DNA of 36,238 nucleotides from an uncultured Ruminococcus sp. (GCA_902787145.1 CADAEZ010000017.1:1-36238); one strand, 5' to 3'. Positions 1 through 7,049 are shown, counted from the first letter of the stretch. Numbers and translations: made by a program. The notes: generated by a model from the sequence alone, not told the origin.

Positions 1-234
1 CATAGCTTGATGAAAGCCACCGATTCCAGCAAACAAATCAACAAAGCGAAACTTGGCTTGACTCTTTTTCTTTTTTATAGAACGTTTATCAATTGGCTTT
101 GATGCATTCTCAGGAATAACCCATTTTTTCCCTTTTTTTATTGCTCCTTCAATACGTCCCTGCCTACATAAAATACTAATCCATGTATTTGAAACGTTCC
201 AACGATTTGCTAATTCTTGCGCTGATAAATACAA
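1..234 (-). CDS. HTH-fused cytosine-5 DNA methyltransferase, N-terminal fragment
   Basis: The complement of the first ~240 bases reads as an open frame running off the left edge. It ends (at position 1) in KFRFVDLFAGIGGFHQAM, the FxDLFAGxGG motif I (SAM-binding loop) of cytosine-5 DNA methyltransferases. Before it lies a short helix-turn-helix-like segment (LSAQELANRWNVSNTW, then CRQGRIEGAIKKGKKWVIP), an arrangement found in Firmicutes methyltransferases with an N-terminal excisionase-like domain. The frame has a stop at about 262 and no ATG, so a TTG at 234 is the only in-frame start I can offer. An ATG at 284 with AGGA just upstream sits one frame off and may be the true start (see findings). 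The catalytic Pro-Cys motif lies outside the window. Whether a cognate endonuclease is present cannot be seen. Confidence 0.75.
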   Translation of the reverse strand, partial: MYLSAQELANRWNVSNTWISILCRQGRIEGAIKKGKKWVIPENASKPIDKRSIKKKKSQAKFRFVDLFAGIGGFHQAM

Positions 235-339
235 TGAAATATACCCACTTTCAATAATAGTCTAATAGTATTATCTCGTATCATTTGTCCTATAAAAAGG
301 ACTTTGTTAATATCACAAAACTCATCACTAAGCGTTAAC

Positions 340-1698
340 CTATAAACAAAATGTCATATATGCCGGTATGCAAATAACATCATTTTTTTGTGCAAGGTTC
401 TTTGTGTGGATGATATACGCTTCACCGATTCGGTTGTGAAAGGTCTCGATAAACCTATCAAGCGATTTCGTGGTGTAGCGCTTGCCGGATTTCACTTCGA
501 TCGGATAAATCTTCGGTTTGAGTTTGCTGCCGTTGGAGAGCAGGAAGTCGATCTCGATGTCGTTACGATGTTTCTCGTTATTATAGCGAGTGTAGAAGAA
601 CAGCGGATAACCGTTGCTAACCAGTTGTTGTGCGATGGCGTTCTCGAAAATCATACCCTCGTTAATGGACAGATTATCGTGAAGGATTGTTTTATACAAC
701 TCGCCGTCGGCAATCTCAGGCTCGGAAAACGCGTGGCTGACAAGTAGTCCCGTATCGCCCATATAGCACTTCACGTAAGTTCTGTCCTCGTTCAGCGACA
801 GTCCTACATTAGGATCATTACAATTGAAGCATTCGTTGGCAATCATCGAATCGCCCAACCAGAAAAATGTATCCTGATACATCGGGAAAGTGGAATTGCT
901 CTCAATGTTTGACAGCTTAACGCGTTTTTCATGCTGAGAAAGAAACGCGGGAATCTGGTCATATATAGAAGCGATACGCGAGCGATATTTGACGTCGGCT
1001 TTGCTAATATCGTTTCGATACAGTGTAAGTATGTCGCGCTTCTCTTCGTCTGCCGCGGCAAAGCTGCGTCCGTTCTCCAGATATTTCGCAACCGCTTTCG
1101 GCATACCGCCGACAAGAATATACTGCTTGAAAATCATCATCGCTTTGTGATGCAAATCATCTTCAAGCGGCTTTTTTCGTTCATAACATGTCTCAATGTA
1201 GTCGAGCATCTTCTCTTCTTTCAGCACCCAACAAAACTCCACAAAGTCCAGCGGAAACATTCTCAGCTTACGTTCTTCGGAAGGAATAGTGATATCTCTG
1301 ACGTTTTCTTTTATAGAGATAAGGGAGCCTGTCTCGATATAATGATAACGACCGTCCTTAATCAATTTCTTGACAGACTGACGCGCTTTCGGATATTGCT
1401 GCACCTCATCAAAAATAATCAATGATTCATGTGGATAGAGCGTCTTATTATACTCGGTGGACAGAATCATATAGAATGTATCGAGGTCGTTAAGATACTT
1501 CTCAAACGCGTCCTTAACTACCTGACTAACGTCGTTAAAGTCAATCAGTAGATAGCTCTTATATTCATTCTTGCCGAATTCCTCCACAATTGTAGATTTA
1601 CCGATTCGGCGGGCACCCTCAATCATCAGCGCCTTTTCATCAGCGGAGTTCTCTTTCCACTGCAATAGTTTATCATAAAATTTAATGAGAAAAATCAT
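340..1698 (-). CDS. AAA-type ATP-binding protein (AAA_14 / DUF4143-like)
   Basis: A 452-residue protein of the widespread ATPase family with an N-terminal P-loop domain and a C-terminal DUF4143 nuclease-like domain. The Walker A motif is EGARRIGKST close to the N-terminus and the Walker B region is LIIFDEVQQYP. The C-terminal IEIDFLLSNG...YPIEVKSGKRY carries the D-x(n)-E-V-K pattern of PD-(D/E)XK-like folds. The open frame extends upstream to 1836, but the start at 1698 is preferred: an AGAGGAG ribosome binding site lies 7 nt before it, family members begin near this point, and the extra N-terminus is low-complexity. The gene is a single unit, preceded by three phased direct repeats. Its cellular role is not established for the family, though these proteins are common in accessory regions of gut Clostridia and Bacteroidota. 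Confidence 0.8.
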   Translation of the reverse strand: MIFLIKFYDKLLQWKENSADEKALMIEGARRIGKSTIVEEFGKNEYKSYLLIDFNDVSQVVKDAFEKYLNDLDTFYMILSTEYNKTLYPHESLIIFDEVQQYPKARQSVKKLIKDGRYHYIETGSLISIKENVRDITIPSEERKLRMFPLDFVEFCWVLKEEKMLDYIETCYERKKPLEDDLHHKAMMIFKQYILVGGMPKAVAKYLENGRSFAAADEEKRDILTLYRNDISKADVKYRSRIASIYDQIPAFLSQHEKRVKLSNIESNSTFPMYQDTFFWLGDSMIANECFNCNDPNVGLSLNEDRTYVKCYMGDTGLLVSHAFSEPEIADGELYKTILHDNLSINEGMIFENAIAQQLVSNGYPLFFYTRYNNEKHRNDIEIDFLLSNGSKLKPKIYPIEVKSGKRYTTKSLDRFIETFHNRIGEAYIIHTKNLAQKNDVICIPAYMTFCL

Positions 1699-1737
1699 AG
1701 GAACAACTCCTCTCATCGCTATCATAGCACATTTTTT

Positions 1738-1814
1738 AATAATACGCAATATAATTATTATTAAAATTTCAAATAATACGCAGTTTAAAGAATAAGCTAT
1801 TACATATAATACGC
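1738..1814 (-). repeat. Three phased direct repeats upstream of the AAA ATPase
   Basis: The decamer (a/t)ataatacgc occurs at 1738-1747, 1772-1781 and 1805-1814, starts 33-34 bp apart (about three helical turns). The repeats lie between the ATPase start and its upstream terminator, in otherwise A/T-only DNA, and read GCGTATTATT in the direction of the gene. The even spacing suggests a binding-site array on one DNA face, or iterons. A fourth, weaker relative (aaataatacg) occurs at 2603-2612. Confidence 0.5.
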
Positions 1815-1865
1815 GGTTTAGTTTAATGATATACAAGCAATTTGTCGCGAAGTGTAGGCAAAATT

Positions 1866-1911
1866 AAGCACAAGCACGGCTCCGAATTAACGGAACCGCG
1901 CTTGCGCTTTT
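1866..1911. terminator. Bidirectional hairpin terminator
   Basis: A near-perfect 19-bp inverted repeat (about 16 of 19 paired) from 1866, with its right arm ending in cttgcgctttt. T-rich tracts flank it on both strands. It separates the ATPase promoter region from the secreted-protein gene at 2092. Confidence 0.6.
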
Positions 1912-1995
1912 GATTGTGTCGCAACTTAAGTTACGTTTTGTGTGACAGCAAAGAGCTATGCAAAGCGGTTGTATAATAGCTTACAAAAAATGAAA

Positions 1996-2024
1996 TTGCA
2001 AGTTTTTTGAAAATGTTTTATTCT
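1996..2024 (+). promoter_or_regulatory. Sigma70-type promoter for the 2092 gene
   Basis: TTGCAA at 1996-2001 and TATTCT at 2019-2024 are separated by 17 nt. They lie 68 nt before the start of the secreted-protein gene. Confidence 0.5.
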
Positions 2025-2091
2025 TTTCGTTTTGATCTGGACTTCGGGTATAAACTGTGATAGTCTTCCTTGTTGAAGGAGGCGAATCACG

Positions 2092-2484
2092 ATGAAAAGA
2101 TTTGCGATTATTATGCTCGCGCTGATTGCGTTAAATTCTTCTGCCGCGATCAACAGCGTTGAAGCGAAAACAACAATCAAGACAACGAAAAATGTTCAAA
2201 CAGTTAAGTGCCCAAGGAAAAAGAATAACCGTAGGTTGATTGAGAAAAAACTAACTGCATATGGTAAGAATAAGGGGATGAATTATAAGCCGAATCTGAA
2301 AGTTAATAATTCAAGCTGGCTGCCGCCGTTAACTTTAAAACACTACACAAATAACAAAGAATTAATCTCGGCGGGTAAAGAAGCGATTGAGGATTTGCTT
2401 GATTATTTCGAAAAACATGAGCCGAGTGATATTTCATTCAATGTAATAATGAGCAAAAAGTATTTATACATAGTCTACGGATAA
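2092..2484 (+). CDS. Small secreted basic protein, unknown function
   Basis: A 130-residue protein with a clear Sec signal peptide: MKR, a hydrophobic core over residues 4-20, and cleavage probably after NSVEA near residue 25. The mature part is small and lysine-rich in its first half, with a stretch of predicted helix (KELISAGKEAIEDLLDYFEK) and a beta-like C-terminus ending KYLYIVYG. There are no cysteines beyond one in the basic segment. The start is supported by AAGGAGG 8 nt upstream, a promoter at 1996-2024 and a terminator at 2515-2550, so it is a monocistronic unit. I do not recognise the family. It could be cargo of the adjacent mobilizable element or an ordinary extracytoplasmic protein. 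Confidence 0.8.
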   Translation: MKRFAIIMLALIALNSSAAINSVEAKTTIKTTKNVQTVKCPRKKNNRRLIEKKLTAYGKNKGMNYKPNLKVNNSSWLPPLTLKHYTNNKELISAGKEAIEDLLDYFEKHEPSDISFNVIMSKKYLYIVYG

Positions 2485-2514
2485 TACATCCTCATGATTG
2501 CGCAGATATATTCG

Positions 2515-2550
2515 GATTAAGACTGTGAATTTTTGCGGCCTTAATCTTTT
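2515..2550 (+). terminator. Rho-independent terminator
   Basis: GATTAAG and CTTAATC form the outer stem, continued by a CTG/CGG segment with one A-C mismatch, and followed by TTTT. It ends the secreted-protein unit. Confidence 0.6.
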
Positions 2551-2632
2551 GAAATAAGCGTATTAAAATCTACTATGCTGTAGACAATGAAAAAGGAATT
2601 TTAAATAATACGAACAAATTTTCTAAAAACTA

Positions 2633-2661
2633 TTGACAGCACAGAACAAACGTGCTACAAT
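2633..2661 (+). promoter_or_regulatory. Strong sigma70 promoter of the mobilization module
   Basis: TTGACA at 2633-2638, a 17-nt spacer, then TACAAT at 2656-2661. This is the best promoter in the left part of the window and drives the structured leader and probably mobC-relaxase. Confidence 0.75.
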
Positions 2662-2667
2662 GATATC

Positions 2668-2824
2668 ATCAAAACTAAATTGACCGGACGAACAGAAATG
2701 TTCGGATCGGGGCACCGTGCAATGGAGCTATCGCTTATGCGATAATTATTCTGCTACCGAATGGCCGGGCACTCTCTTCAAGGGTATGTATAGCGTACCT
2801 TTGAGGAGTGTGCCCGGCTTTTTT
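2668..2824 (+). ncRNA. Structured leader RNA with intrinsic terminator (attenuator candidate)
   Basis: Downstream of the 2633 promoter is a run of hairpins. CGAACA-gaaa-TGTTCG lies at 2689-2704 inside a CCG...CGG outer stem, and TATCGC-ttat-GCGATA lies at 2729-2744. A long terminator at 2764-2824 has GCCGGGCAC pairing with GTGCCCGGC and is followed by TTTTTT. A leader peptide could be read from ATG 2722 (M-E-L-S-L-M-R, stop at 2745). GGGGCAC at 2709-2715 repeats the 5' arm of the terminator and could compete for its 3' arm. Transcription would normally end before mobC, so this is either an attenuator controlling transfer genes or a stand-alone small RNA. The structure is seen directly; the switching is inferred. 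Confidence 0.6.
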
Positions 2825-2861
2825 GATAAGGTTTTTAAGCTCCAGATCGGATTAGGTTTTG

Positions 2862-2955
2862 ATAATCTTCGCATATTGCGAGTTTCGCCTTTGTCTTACG
2901 ACCGCCTTCTTCGGCGGCCGAGACTTCGGCAGTCGGGCTAAGCCCATACCCCTAT
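2862..2955 (+). other. Candidate oriT region
   Basis: Immediately upstream of mobC are clustered short inverted repeats: TCGCA-tat-TGCGA at 2869-2881, CCGCC-ttcttc-GGCGG at 2902-2917 and GACT-tcggc-AGTC at 2921-2934. They are followed by the unpaired tract gcccatacccctatattttt. Origins of transfer usually sit next to mobC/relaxase genes and have this form. No nick-site consensus was recognised, so this is positional inference. Confidence 0.3.
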
Positions 2956-2980
2956 ATTTTTCAGAAAGGAAGTGATAATC

Positions 2981-3289
2981 TTGAGTAAAAATCTGATTTT
3001 ATCAACTCGCGTTTCAGCAGAGGAAAAGGAAATAATCGAACGAAAAGCCCTCGAAAGCTACCGCACGGTCAGCAATTATATGCGTGACTGTGCTCTAAGA
3101 AAGAAGATAATTTCTGTCAAAGGTTTAGACGAAATCGCCGTGGAACTTCGGCGGATCGGTAACAACATTAATCAACTCACGCGGGCAGTTAATGCAGGAC
3201 AAGCCTACGAAATCGATCTGCGAAGAACACAAGTAAGGCTGGGTGATATATGGCAATCGTTAAATTCGTTAACGCGGGAAGCCCGATGA
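2981..3289 (+). CDS. mobC: MobC-like relaxosome accessory protein
   Basis: A 102-residue ribbon-helix-helix type protein. N-terminal STRVSAEEKEIIERKA and SNYMRDCAL resemble the MobC DNA-binding region, and VELRRIGNNINQLTRAVN near the middle is the characteristic MobC motif. MobC family proteins bind oriT and help the relaxase open the strands. The preferred start is TTG 2981, because AAAGGA lies about 10 nt upstream; the in-frame GTG at 2972 would sit directly on the ribosome binding site. The 3' end overlaps the relaxase gene by 40 nt in another frame, typical for mobC-mobA pairs and indicating translational coupling. Confidence 0.9.
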   Translation: MSKNLILSTRVSAEEKEIIERKALESYRTVSNYMRDCALRKKIISVKGLDEIAVELRRIGNNINQLTRAVNAGQAYEIDLRRTQVRLGDIWQSLNSLTREAR

Positions 3290-4239
3290 ATAATATCTTT
3301 AATTACGTCACACGGAGCGAAGCGACAAACAGAAAATTGATTGACGGCGTGAACTGTTCTCTGGAATCCGCGCTCGATGAGTTCAAGTTTGTAAAAAAAC
3401 AATTCGGTAAAGAAGACGGCAGAATGTACTATCATATCATCCAGTCCTTCGCTCCCGATGACAGACTTTCTCCCAAGAAGGCTCATGAAATCGGGATGAA
3501 ATTAGCTGAATATTTCCCCGATTATCAGGTGTTAGTCGCTACCCACACAAACACAAATTGTCTGCACAACCACTTGATTCTGAACTCAGTCAGCTTCAAA
3601 AACGGAAAGAAGTTTCACCAAAGCCGCGACGAAATGCTCCGCTTTAAAGAGTATTCCAACAAGCTCTGTCAGGCTGAGGGGCTGAGTGTTACGGAGGTAA
3701 AAACAAGGAATCCCCGCCACTTAAAGTGGAAGGACGAGCTCAGACGTTACGCCTACTACGCGCTGTGTGAGTCGGATACAAAAGAAGGTTTTATCGGTTG
3801 TATGGAGGATTACGGCTACAAAGTTCGCTGGGATGATAACCATAAGTACATTACCTTCACAACTCCCGACGGTCATAAGTGCCGCGATACTAAGCTCTTT
3901 GATGAGAAATTCTTAAAGAAGAATCTTGAAATCTATTACGCACTCGGCGGATGCGAAAGCGGAATCGCGGATATGTATCAAGACTACGCAACACCGATTC
4001 ATAATGACAGCTTAAAGATGACGTACTCAAATGATTTGATATTGCAAATCGGCGACCTGCTCTCATCAATCCCGAGCGATTTCCACCATTATTTTACACC
4101 CGACTACATCAACGAAATCAACCCATACAAAAAGCGAGAGCTCGAAAAACTCCTCGGCAGAAGAATCACTAATGAGGCATTTGTTTATTACTGTACGCAG
4201 GAGGATTACGAGCAGCAGATGGGATTATCAATGTACTAA
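3250..4239 (+). CDS. Relaxase / mobilization nuclease (MobA/VirD2-like)
   Basis: A 329-residue relaxase. The N-terminus MAIVKFVNAGS...IFNYVTRSE carries a candidate nucleophile Tyr19. HTNTNCLHNHLILNSV at about 99-114 provides the three metal-binding histidines (H99, H106, H108) of the HUH relaxase core. MYYHIIQSF at 59-67 is the family's conserved strand. Relaxases nick oriT and stay covalently bound to the strand carried to the recipient. The protein is short, with no helicase or primase domain, as in mobilizable (not self-transmissible) elements, so transfer would depend on another element's conjugation machinery. It overlaps mobC and is followed by very small ORFs and the serine recombinase. 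Confidence 0.9.
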   Translation: MAIVKFVNAGSPMNNIFNYVTRSEATNRKLIDGVNCSLESALDEFKFVKKQFGKEDGRMYYHIIQSFAPDDRLSPKKAHEIGMKLAEYFPDYQVLVATHTNTNCLHNHLILNSVSFKNGKKFHQSRDEMLRFKEYSNKLCQAEGLSVTEVKTRNPRHLKWKDELRRYAYYALCESDTKEGFIGCMEDYGYKVRWDDNHKYITFTTPDGHKCRDTKLFDEKFLKKNLEIYYALGGCESGIADMYQDYATPIHNDSLKMTYSNDLILQIGDLLSSIPSDFHHYFTPDYINEINPYKKRELEKLLGRRITNEAFVYYCTQEDYEQQMGLSMY

Positions 4240-4255
4240 GAAAGGAATTATAATT

Positions 4256-4294
4256 ATGAAAAGACGTATTAATAAAAATAATATTATAAAATAA
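4256..4294 (+). CDS. 12-residue basic micro-ORF
   Basis: ATG 4256 opens a 13-codon frame encoding a lysine/asparagine-rich peptide that begins MKRRINK. AAAGGA lies about 9 nt upstream, 16 nt after the relaxase stop. It is too short to assign and may be a coupling peptide or a decayed gene start. It is reported because its ribosome binding site is good and it heads a chain of similar small frames. Confidence 0.3.
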   Translation: MKRRINKNNIIK

Positions 4295-4303
4295 GGTGAG
4301 GTG

Positions 4304-4357
4304 ATGACGAAAAAAGAATAATTCCGTGATGCCTTATGGCATCGGAAAACAGAGTAA
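4304..4357 (+). pseudogene. Decayed small ORF with in-frame stop
   Basis: A good ribosome binding site (AAGGTGAGG) precedes ATG 4304. The frame reads MTKKE, TAA at 4319-4321, then continues FRDALWHRKTE to a second stop at 4355-4357. A single C-to-T change (CAA to TAA) would explain the interruption. It may also simply be a five-residue peptide coupling translation to the next gene. Confidence 0.25.
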
Positions 4358-4572
4358 TAAATCAAACAGATTTTGCCAAAACTAATACCGAAACCAATCC
4401 GAAAGGAGCGAAAGCTACGGAGGATATTATCGGTAATCCTATCGGCGACAGGCTTTGGCTGGAACATTTCGCAAACGCTCTGCACAATACCGTCTTAAGT
4501 GATGACGAGTACAGAAAGCTTATGCGGATGATTGACAGGGAACTCAGCCGAAAATACAAAGGGAAAATCTGA
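4336..4572 (+). CDS. Small hypothetical protein of the mobilizable element
   Basis: A 78-residue protein between the relaxase and the serine recombinase. Its first 30 residues are polar and probably disordered (Asn/Thr/Lys rich). The rest looks helical (DRLWLEHFANALHNTVL, DDEYRKLMRMIDRELSRKYK). The ATG at 4336 has no clear ribosome binding site and lies inside the previous decayed frame, so translation may depend on coupling. Small proteins in this position are common in Tn4451-like clostridial elements; I do not recognise a named family. A hairpin follows at 4580-4614. Confidence 0.55.
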   Translation: MASENRVINQTDFAKTNTETNPKGAKATEDIIGNPIGDRLWLEHFANALHNTVLSDDEYRKLMRMIDRELSRKYKGKI

Positions 4573-4579
4573 CAGAAAT

Positions 4580-4614
4580 GGGAACAACCTCCTAATGAAA
4601 AAGAGGTTGTTCCC
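4580..4614 (+). terminator. Perfect 12-bp hairpin upstream of the recombinase
   Basis: GGGAACAACCTC at 4580-4591 pairs perfectly with GAGGTTGTTCCC at 4603-4614. The T tract after it is poor, so it may be an attenuating or RNA-stabilising hairpin rather than a full terminator. The palindrome GGATATATCC at 4631-4640 follows and could be an operator. Confidence 0.5.
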
Positions 4615-4679
4615 GTGATAAAATATATCTGGATATATCCGTGATTATGTGATATTGTCCTTGTGAAAGGAGTGAAACT

Positions 4680-6353
4680 ATGGATATATTATCAATACGA
4701 AATCAAATAAAAAAAGACGGAATCAGCTTCAAGGACTTGCCGCTGCGAGTCGCGTTCTACGCACGCGTCAGCACGGACTTTCTCGAACAGCTCAACTCAC
4801 TGGAAAATCAAAAGAAATACTTTACCGAATACATCGGAGATATGCCAAACTGGGAATTTTCGGGCGGCTACATCGACGAAGGTATCTCAGGCGTTACGAC
4901 CAAAAAGCGTGAGAAATTCAACGAGATGATTGAAGACGCGCTCGACGGCAAGTTTGATATGATTGTCACAAAGGAAGTGTCGCGATTCGCCCGTAATACT
5001 CTTGACAGCATACAATACACGCGCCAGCTTTTAGCTAACGGCGTAGCGGTATACTTTCAGAACGATAACATTAATACGCTCGACGAGGACTCAGAGTTTC
5101 GTCTGACAATTATGGCTTCGATGGCACAGGATGAAAGCAGAAAGATTTCCTCGCGTGTTAAGTGGGGACATCAGCAGGCAATCAAAAACGGCGTTGTGCT
5201 CGGCAACAGCAACATCTTCGGCTACCGTAAGGCTGATAAGCGGCTGTATATTGACGAGGAACAGGCGCCGATTGTCAGGGAGCTGTTCGAGCTGTACGCG
5301 ACAGGCAAATACAGTATGAAGAATCTGGAAACCTACTTCTACAACAAAGGTGTCCGAAACACCCGCGGAAACGTCCTCGCACACTCGACTATGAGCAACA
5401 TAATCAAGAACCCGAAATATATGGGCTACTACGTCGGCAACAAGGTCAAGGTGGTCGATATGTTCACTAAAAAACAGAAATTTCTGCCTGAGGACGAGTG
5501 GGTAATTTATAAAGACGAGAGCGGCAAAGTGGTGCCCGCTATCGTGTCTGAGGAGTTGTGGCAACGCGCGAACGAGGTCTTGAAGCTACGAAGTCTGGAT
5601 GTAATTCAAAAGCAGAATAAGACCAACCACAACAATCTGCTTACGGGTAAGCTCATATGCGCTCACTGCGGCAAGCCGTACTACAGAAAAGATACTGTAA
5701 GCAAAAAAGGGACGGCAAATTCGGCATGGAGATGTTCAGGCAAAATCAAAAACGGAAAGGACAGCTGCCCTTCCCTGACGATTTACGAACACGAGATTAT
5801 TCCGATACTCGAGGATGTATTCAAATCAAGCCAACGTAATATAAAAGAATTGTCGGATTTGATACTGAAGCTTTCCAAAGAATTGTTAAGCTCAAATGAG
5901 GTCGCAAACAGAATAGAGACTCTCAACAAAAGCATAGCTAATGAGCAGAAGAAAAAGCAGAAACTCCTCCAACTCAACATCGAGGGTAAATTCCCCGACA
6001 GTGAGTTTGTGCGGATGTCGGCGGAATGTGACAACGAAATCAGCAGGTTTCAAAACGAAATTGACGAGATATCAAATCAGCTCACGGGCAGAAAAGACAT
6101 CAATAAGGAACTCGCTGAAATCCGTTCAATCTTAAACCTCGCTGCCGAGAGCCTTAACGACGATGAAATTGACCGTAGCTTTGTAGACAGATTCATAAAA
6201 CGAATCCTTGTCTACCCCGAAGAAAACGGAATTCGGCTTGAAATCGAGCTCAACGCGGGCGACAAGGTCATAAAAACGCTGCTAAAGAATGTTAGCCGTA
6301 CAGGACACACGTCTAAAAAGATGATTGAGTCTTATGAAAAAGGCTTAAAGTAA
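4680..6353 (+). CDS. Large serine recombinase (TnpX-like)
   Basis: A 557-residue large serine recombinase, the expected integrase/excisionase of the element. The resolvase domain (about 20-165) has YARVSTD with catalytic Ser31, and VTKEVSRFARN with the conserved arginines near 102-105. A recombinase domain (about 195-300) follows, then a zinc ribbon (LICAHCGKPY...WRCSG...SCPSL, four Cys, about 325-370) and a coiled coil (about 390-470). The C-terminus is basic. The family joins attP and attB through a 2-bp staggered cut without host factors. GAAAGGAG lies before ATG 4680. The start lies 108 nt after the 78-residue gene, behind a hairpin and a palindrome, so it may have its own control. Confidence 0.93.
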   Translation: MDILSIRNQIKKDGISFKDLPLRVAFYARVSTDFLEQLNSLENQKKYFTEYIGDMPNWEFSGGYIDEGISGVTTKKREKFNEMIEDALDGKFDMIVTKEVSRFARNTLDSIQYTRQLLANGVAVYFQNDNINTLDEDSEFRLTIMASMAQDESRKISSRVKWGHQQAIKNGVVLGNSNIFGYRKADKRLYIDEEQAPIVRELFELYATGKYSMKNLETYFYNKGVRNTRGNVLAHSTMSNIIKNPKYMGYYVGNKVKVVDMFTKKQKFLPEDEWVIYKDESGKVVPAIVSEELWQRANEVLKLRSLDVIQKQNKTNHNNLLTGKLICAHCGKPYYRKDTVSKKGTANSAWRCSGKIKNGKDSCPSLTIYEHEIIPILEDVFKSSQRNIKELSDLILKLSKELLSSNEVANRIETLNKSIANEQKKKQKLLQLNIEGKFPDSEFVRMSAECDNEISRFQNEIDEISNQLTGRKDINKELAEIRSILNLAAESLNDDEIDRSFVDRFIKRILVYPEENGIRLEIELNAGDKVIKTLLKNVSRTGHTSKKMIESYEKGLK

Positions 6354-6372
6354 AATTTTCAGCTAATCAGAG

Positions 6373-6408
6373 AGTGTTCGCGCAAAAGCGCGGGCACTTT
6401 CTTTTTTT
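6373..6408 (+). terminator. Terminator of the recombinase gene
   Basis: AGTGTTCGCGC (6373-6383), loop aaaa, GCGCGGGCACT (6388-6398) with two G-U pairs, then TTCTTTTTTT. It overlaps the opposite-strand V-ATPase terminator. Confidence 0.7.
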
Positions 6409-6420
6409 GAAAGTGCCCGC
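6390..6420 (-). terminator. Terminator of the V-ATPase operon
   Basis: GCGGGCACTTTC (6390-6401) and GAAAGTGCCCGC (6409-6420) form a perfect 12-bp stem around a 7-T loop, 11 bp after the atpD stop. It shares its left arm with the plus-strand terminator. Confidence 0.6.
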
Positions 6421-6431
6421 GGCGTTTGTGA

Positions 6432-7049
6432 CTAAGCGTCTTTTTTCTGTTTTTTTATAACCTTCATTCGGGAGAATTCTTCTCTGTCCTTTTCGTCGAG
6501 AGCGTCGGTTATAAATTTTACCGTCTCCTCGAATTTAGGAATCATAATATTCTTTAGCGCGTTGGCGCGTTTTTGGGTTTTCTTTATCGAATCGGCAAGG
6601 CGGTATACGCTGTTTTCTATCTCCGCAAGGTCGGCCGTCAGAATCTTTACCTCGGTAAACTTCGCGAATGCGTCGTCAAGCGCGGTGGTGGTTGAATTCA
6701 GTCCGAAATGGAGCTTGCTCCTGTCGGGAACGTCCATTTTTACAATCGGAATCTCAACACCCATAACCGAACGATAATCAAGCGTAAGCGAGTTTTCGAC
6801 AGGAATAGTCCTGCTGATTTCCGAGCAGTAGCCGTGGACGATGTTGGCCGTCTGCAGCGCAAAATACGCCTCGGCGTAGGTATCGTCGATTTTGCCCTGA
6901 ATCTCGTTAGCCTTGTCTATGAGCATCATCATCTCTCGTATCAGGATGTTTCGCTTTTTATCCATAAGCTCGTATCCCATTTTCGCGAGAGCCAGTGATT
7001 TTTTTGTATTCATTAAATTGCCCTTGGTGGGCACAGCCTGAACAGCCAT
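6432..7049 (-). CDS. atpD: V-type ATP synthase subunit D
   Basis: A 205-residue central-stalk (rotor shaft) subunit. The N-terminal VPTKGNLMNTKKSLALAKMGYELMDKKRNILIREMM is typical of the family (V/T-x-P-T-(K/R)). The protein is almost all helix, with two long antiparallel coiled-coil segments at the ends, as needed to run through the A3B3 ring. Length matches the usual 200-215. A strong AACGGAGGG ribosome binding site precedes the ATG. It is the last gene of the operon, 23 bp after atpB, and is followed by the operon terminator. Its partner is subunit F, which joins it to the membrane rotor. Confidence 0.95.
   Translation of the reverse strand: MAVQAVPTKGNLMNTKKSLALAKMGYELMDKKRNILIREMMMLIDKANEIQGKIDDTYAEAYFALQTANIVHGYCSEISRTIPVENSLTLDYRSVMGVEIPIVKMDVPDRSKLHFGLNSTTTALDDAFAKFTEVKILTADLAEIENSVYRLADSIKKTQKRANALKNIMIPKFEETVKFITDALDEKDREEFSRMKVIKKQKKDA

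Noticed and set aside
1699..1836. N-terminal extension of the AAA ATPase frame
   Set aside because: Low-complexity Ile/Leu codons over A/T-rich DNA and phased repeats; the start at 1698 has a proper ribosome binding site and matches the family.
2717..2941. 74-codon frame starting at a GTG in the mobC leader
   Set aside because: It runs through hairpins and the terminator and has no ribosome binding site; a product of structured RNA sequence.
2588..6350. tgaaaaagg at about 2588 and about 6338 as possible direct repeats of the element
   Set aside because: Only 9 bp, A-rich, and the second copy lies inside the recombinase gene; not convincing as att sites.
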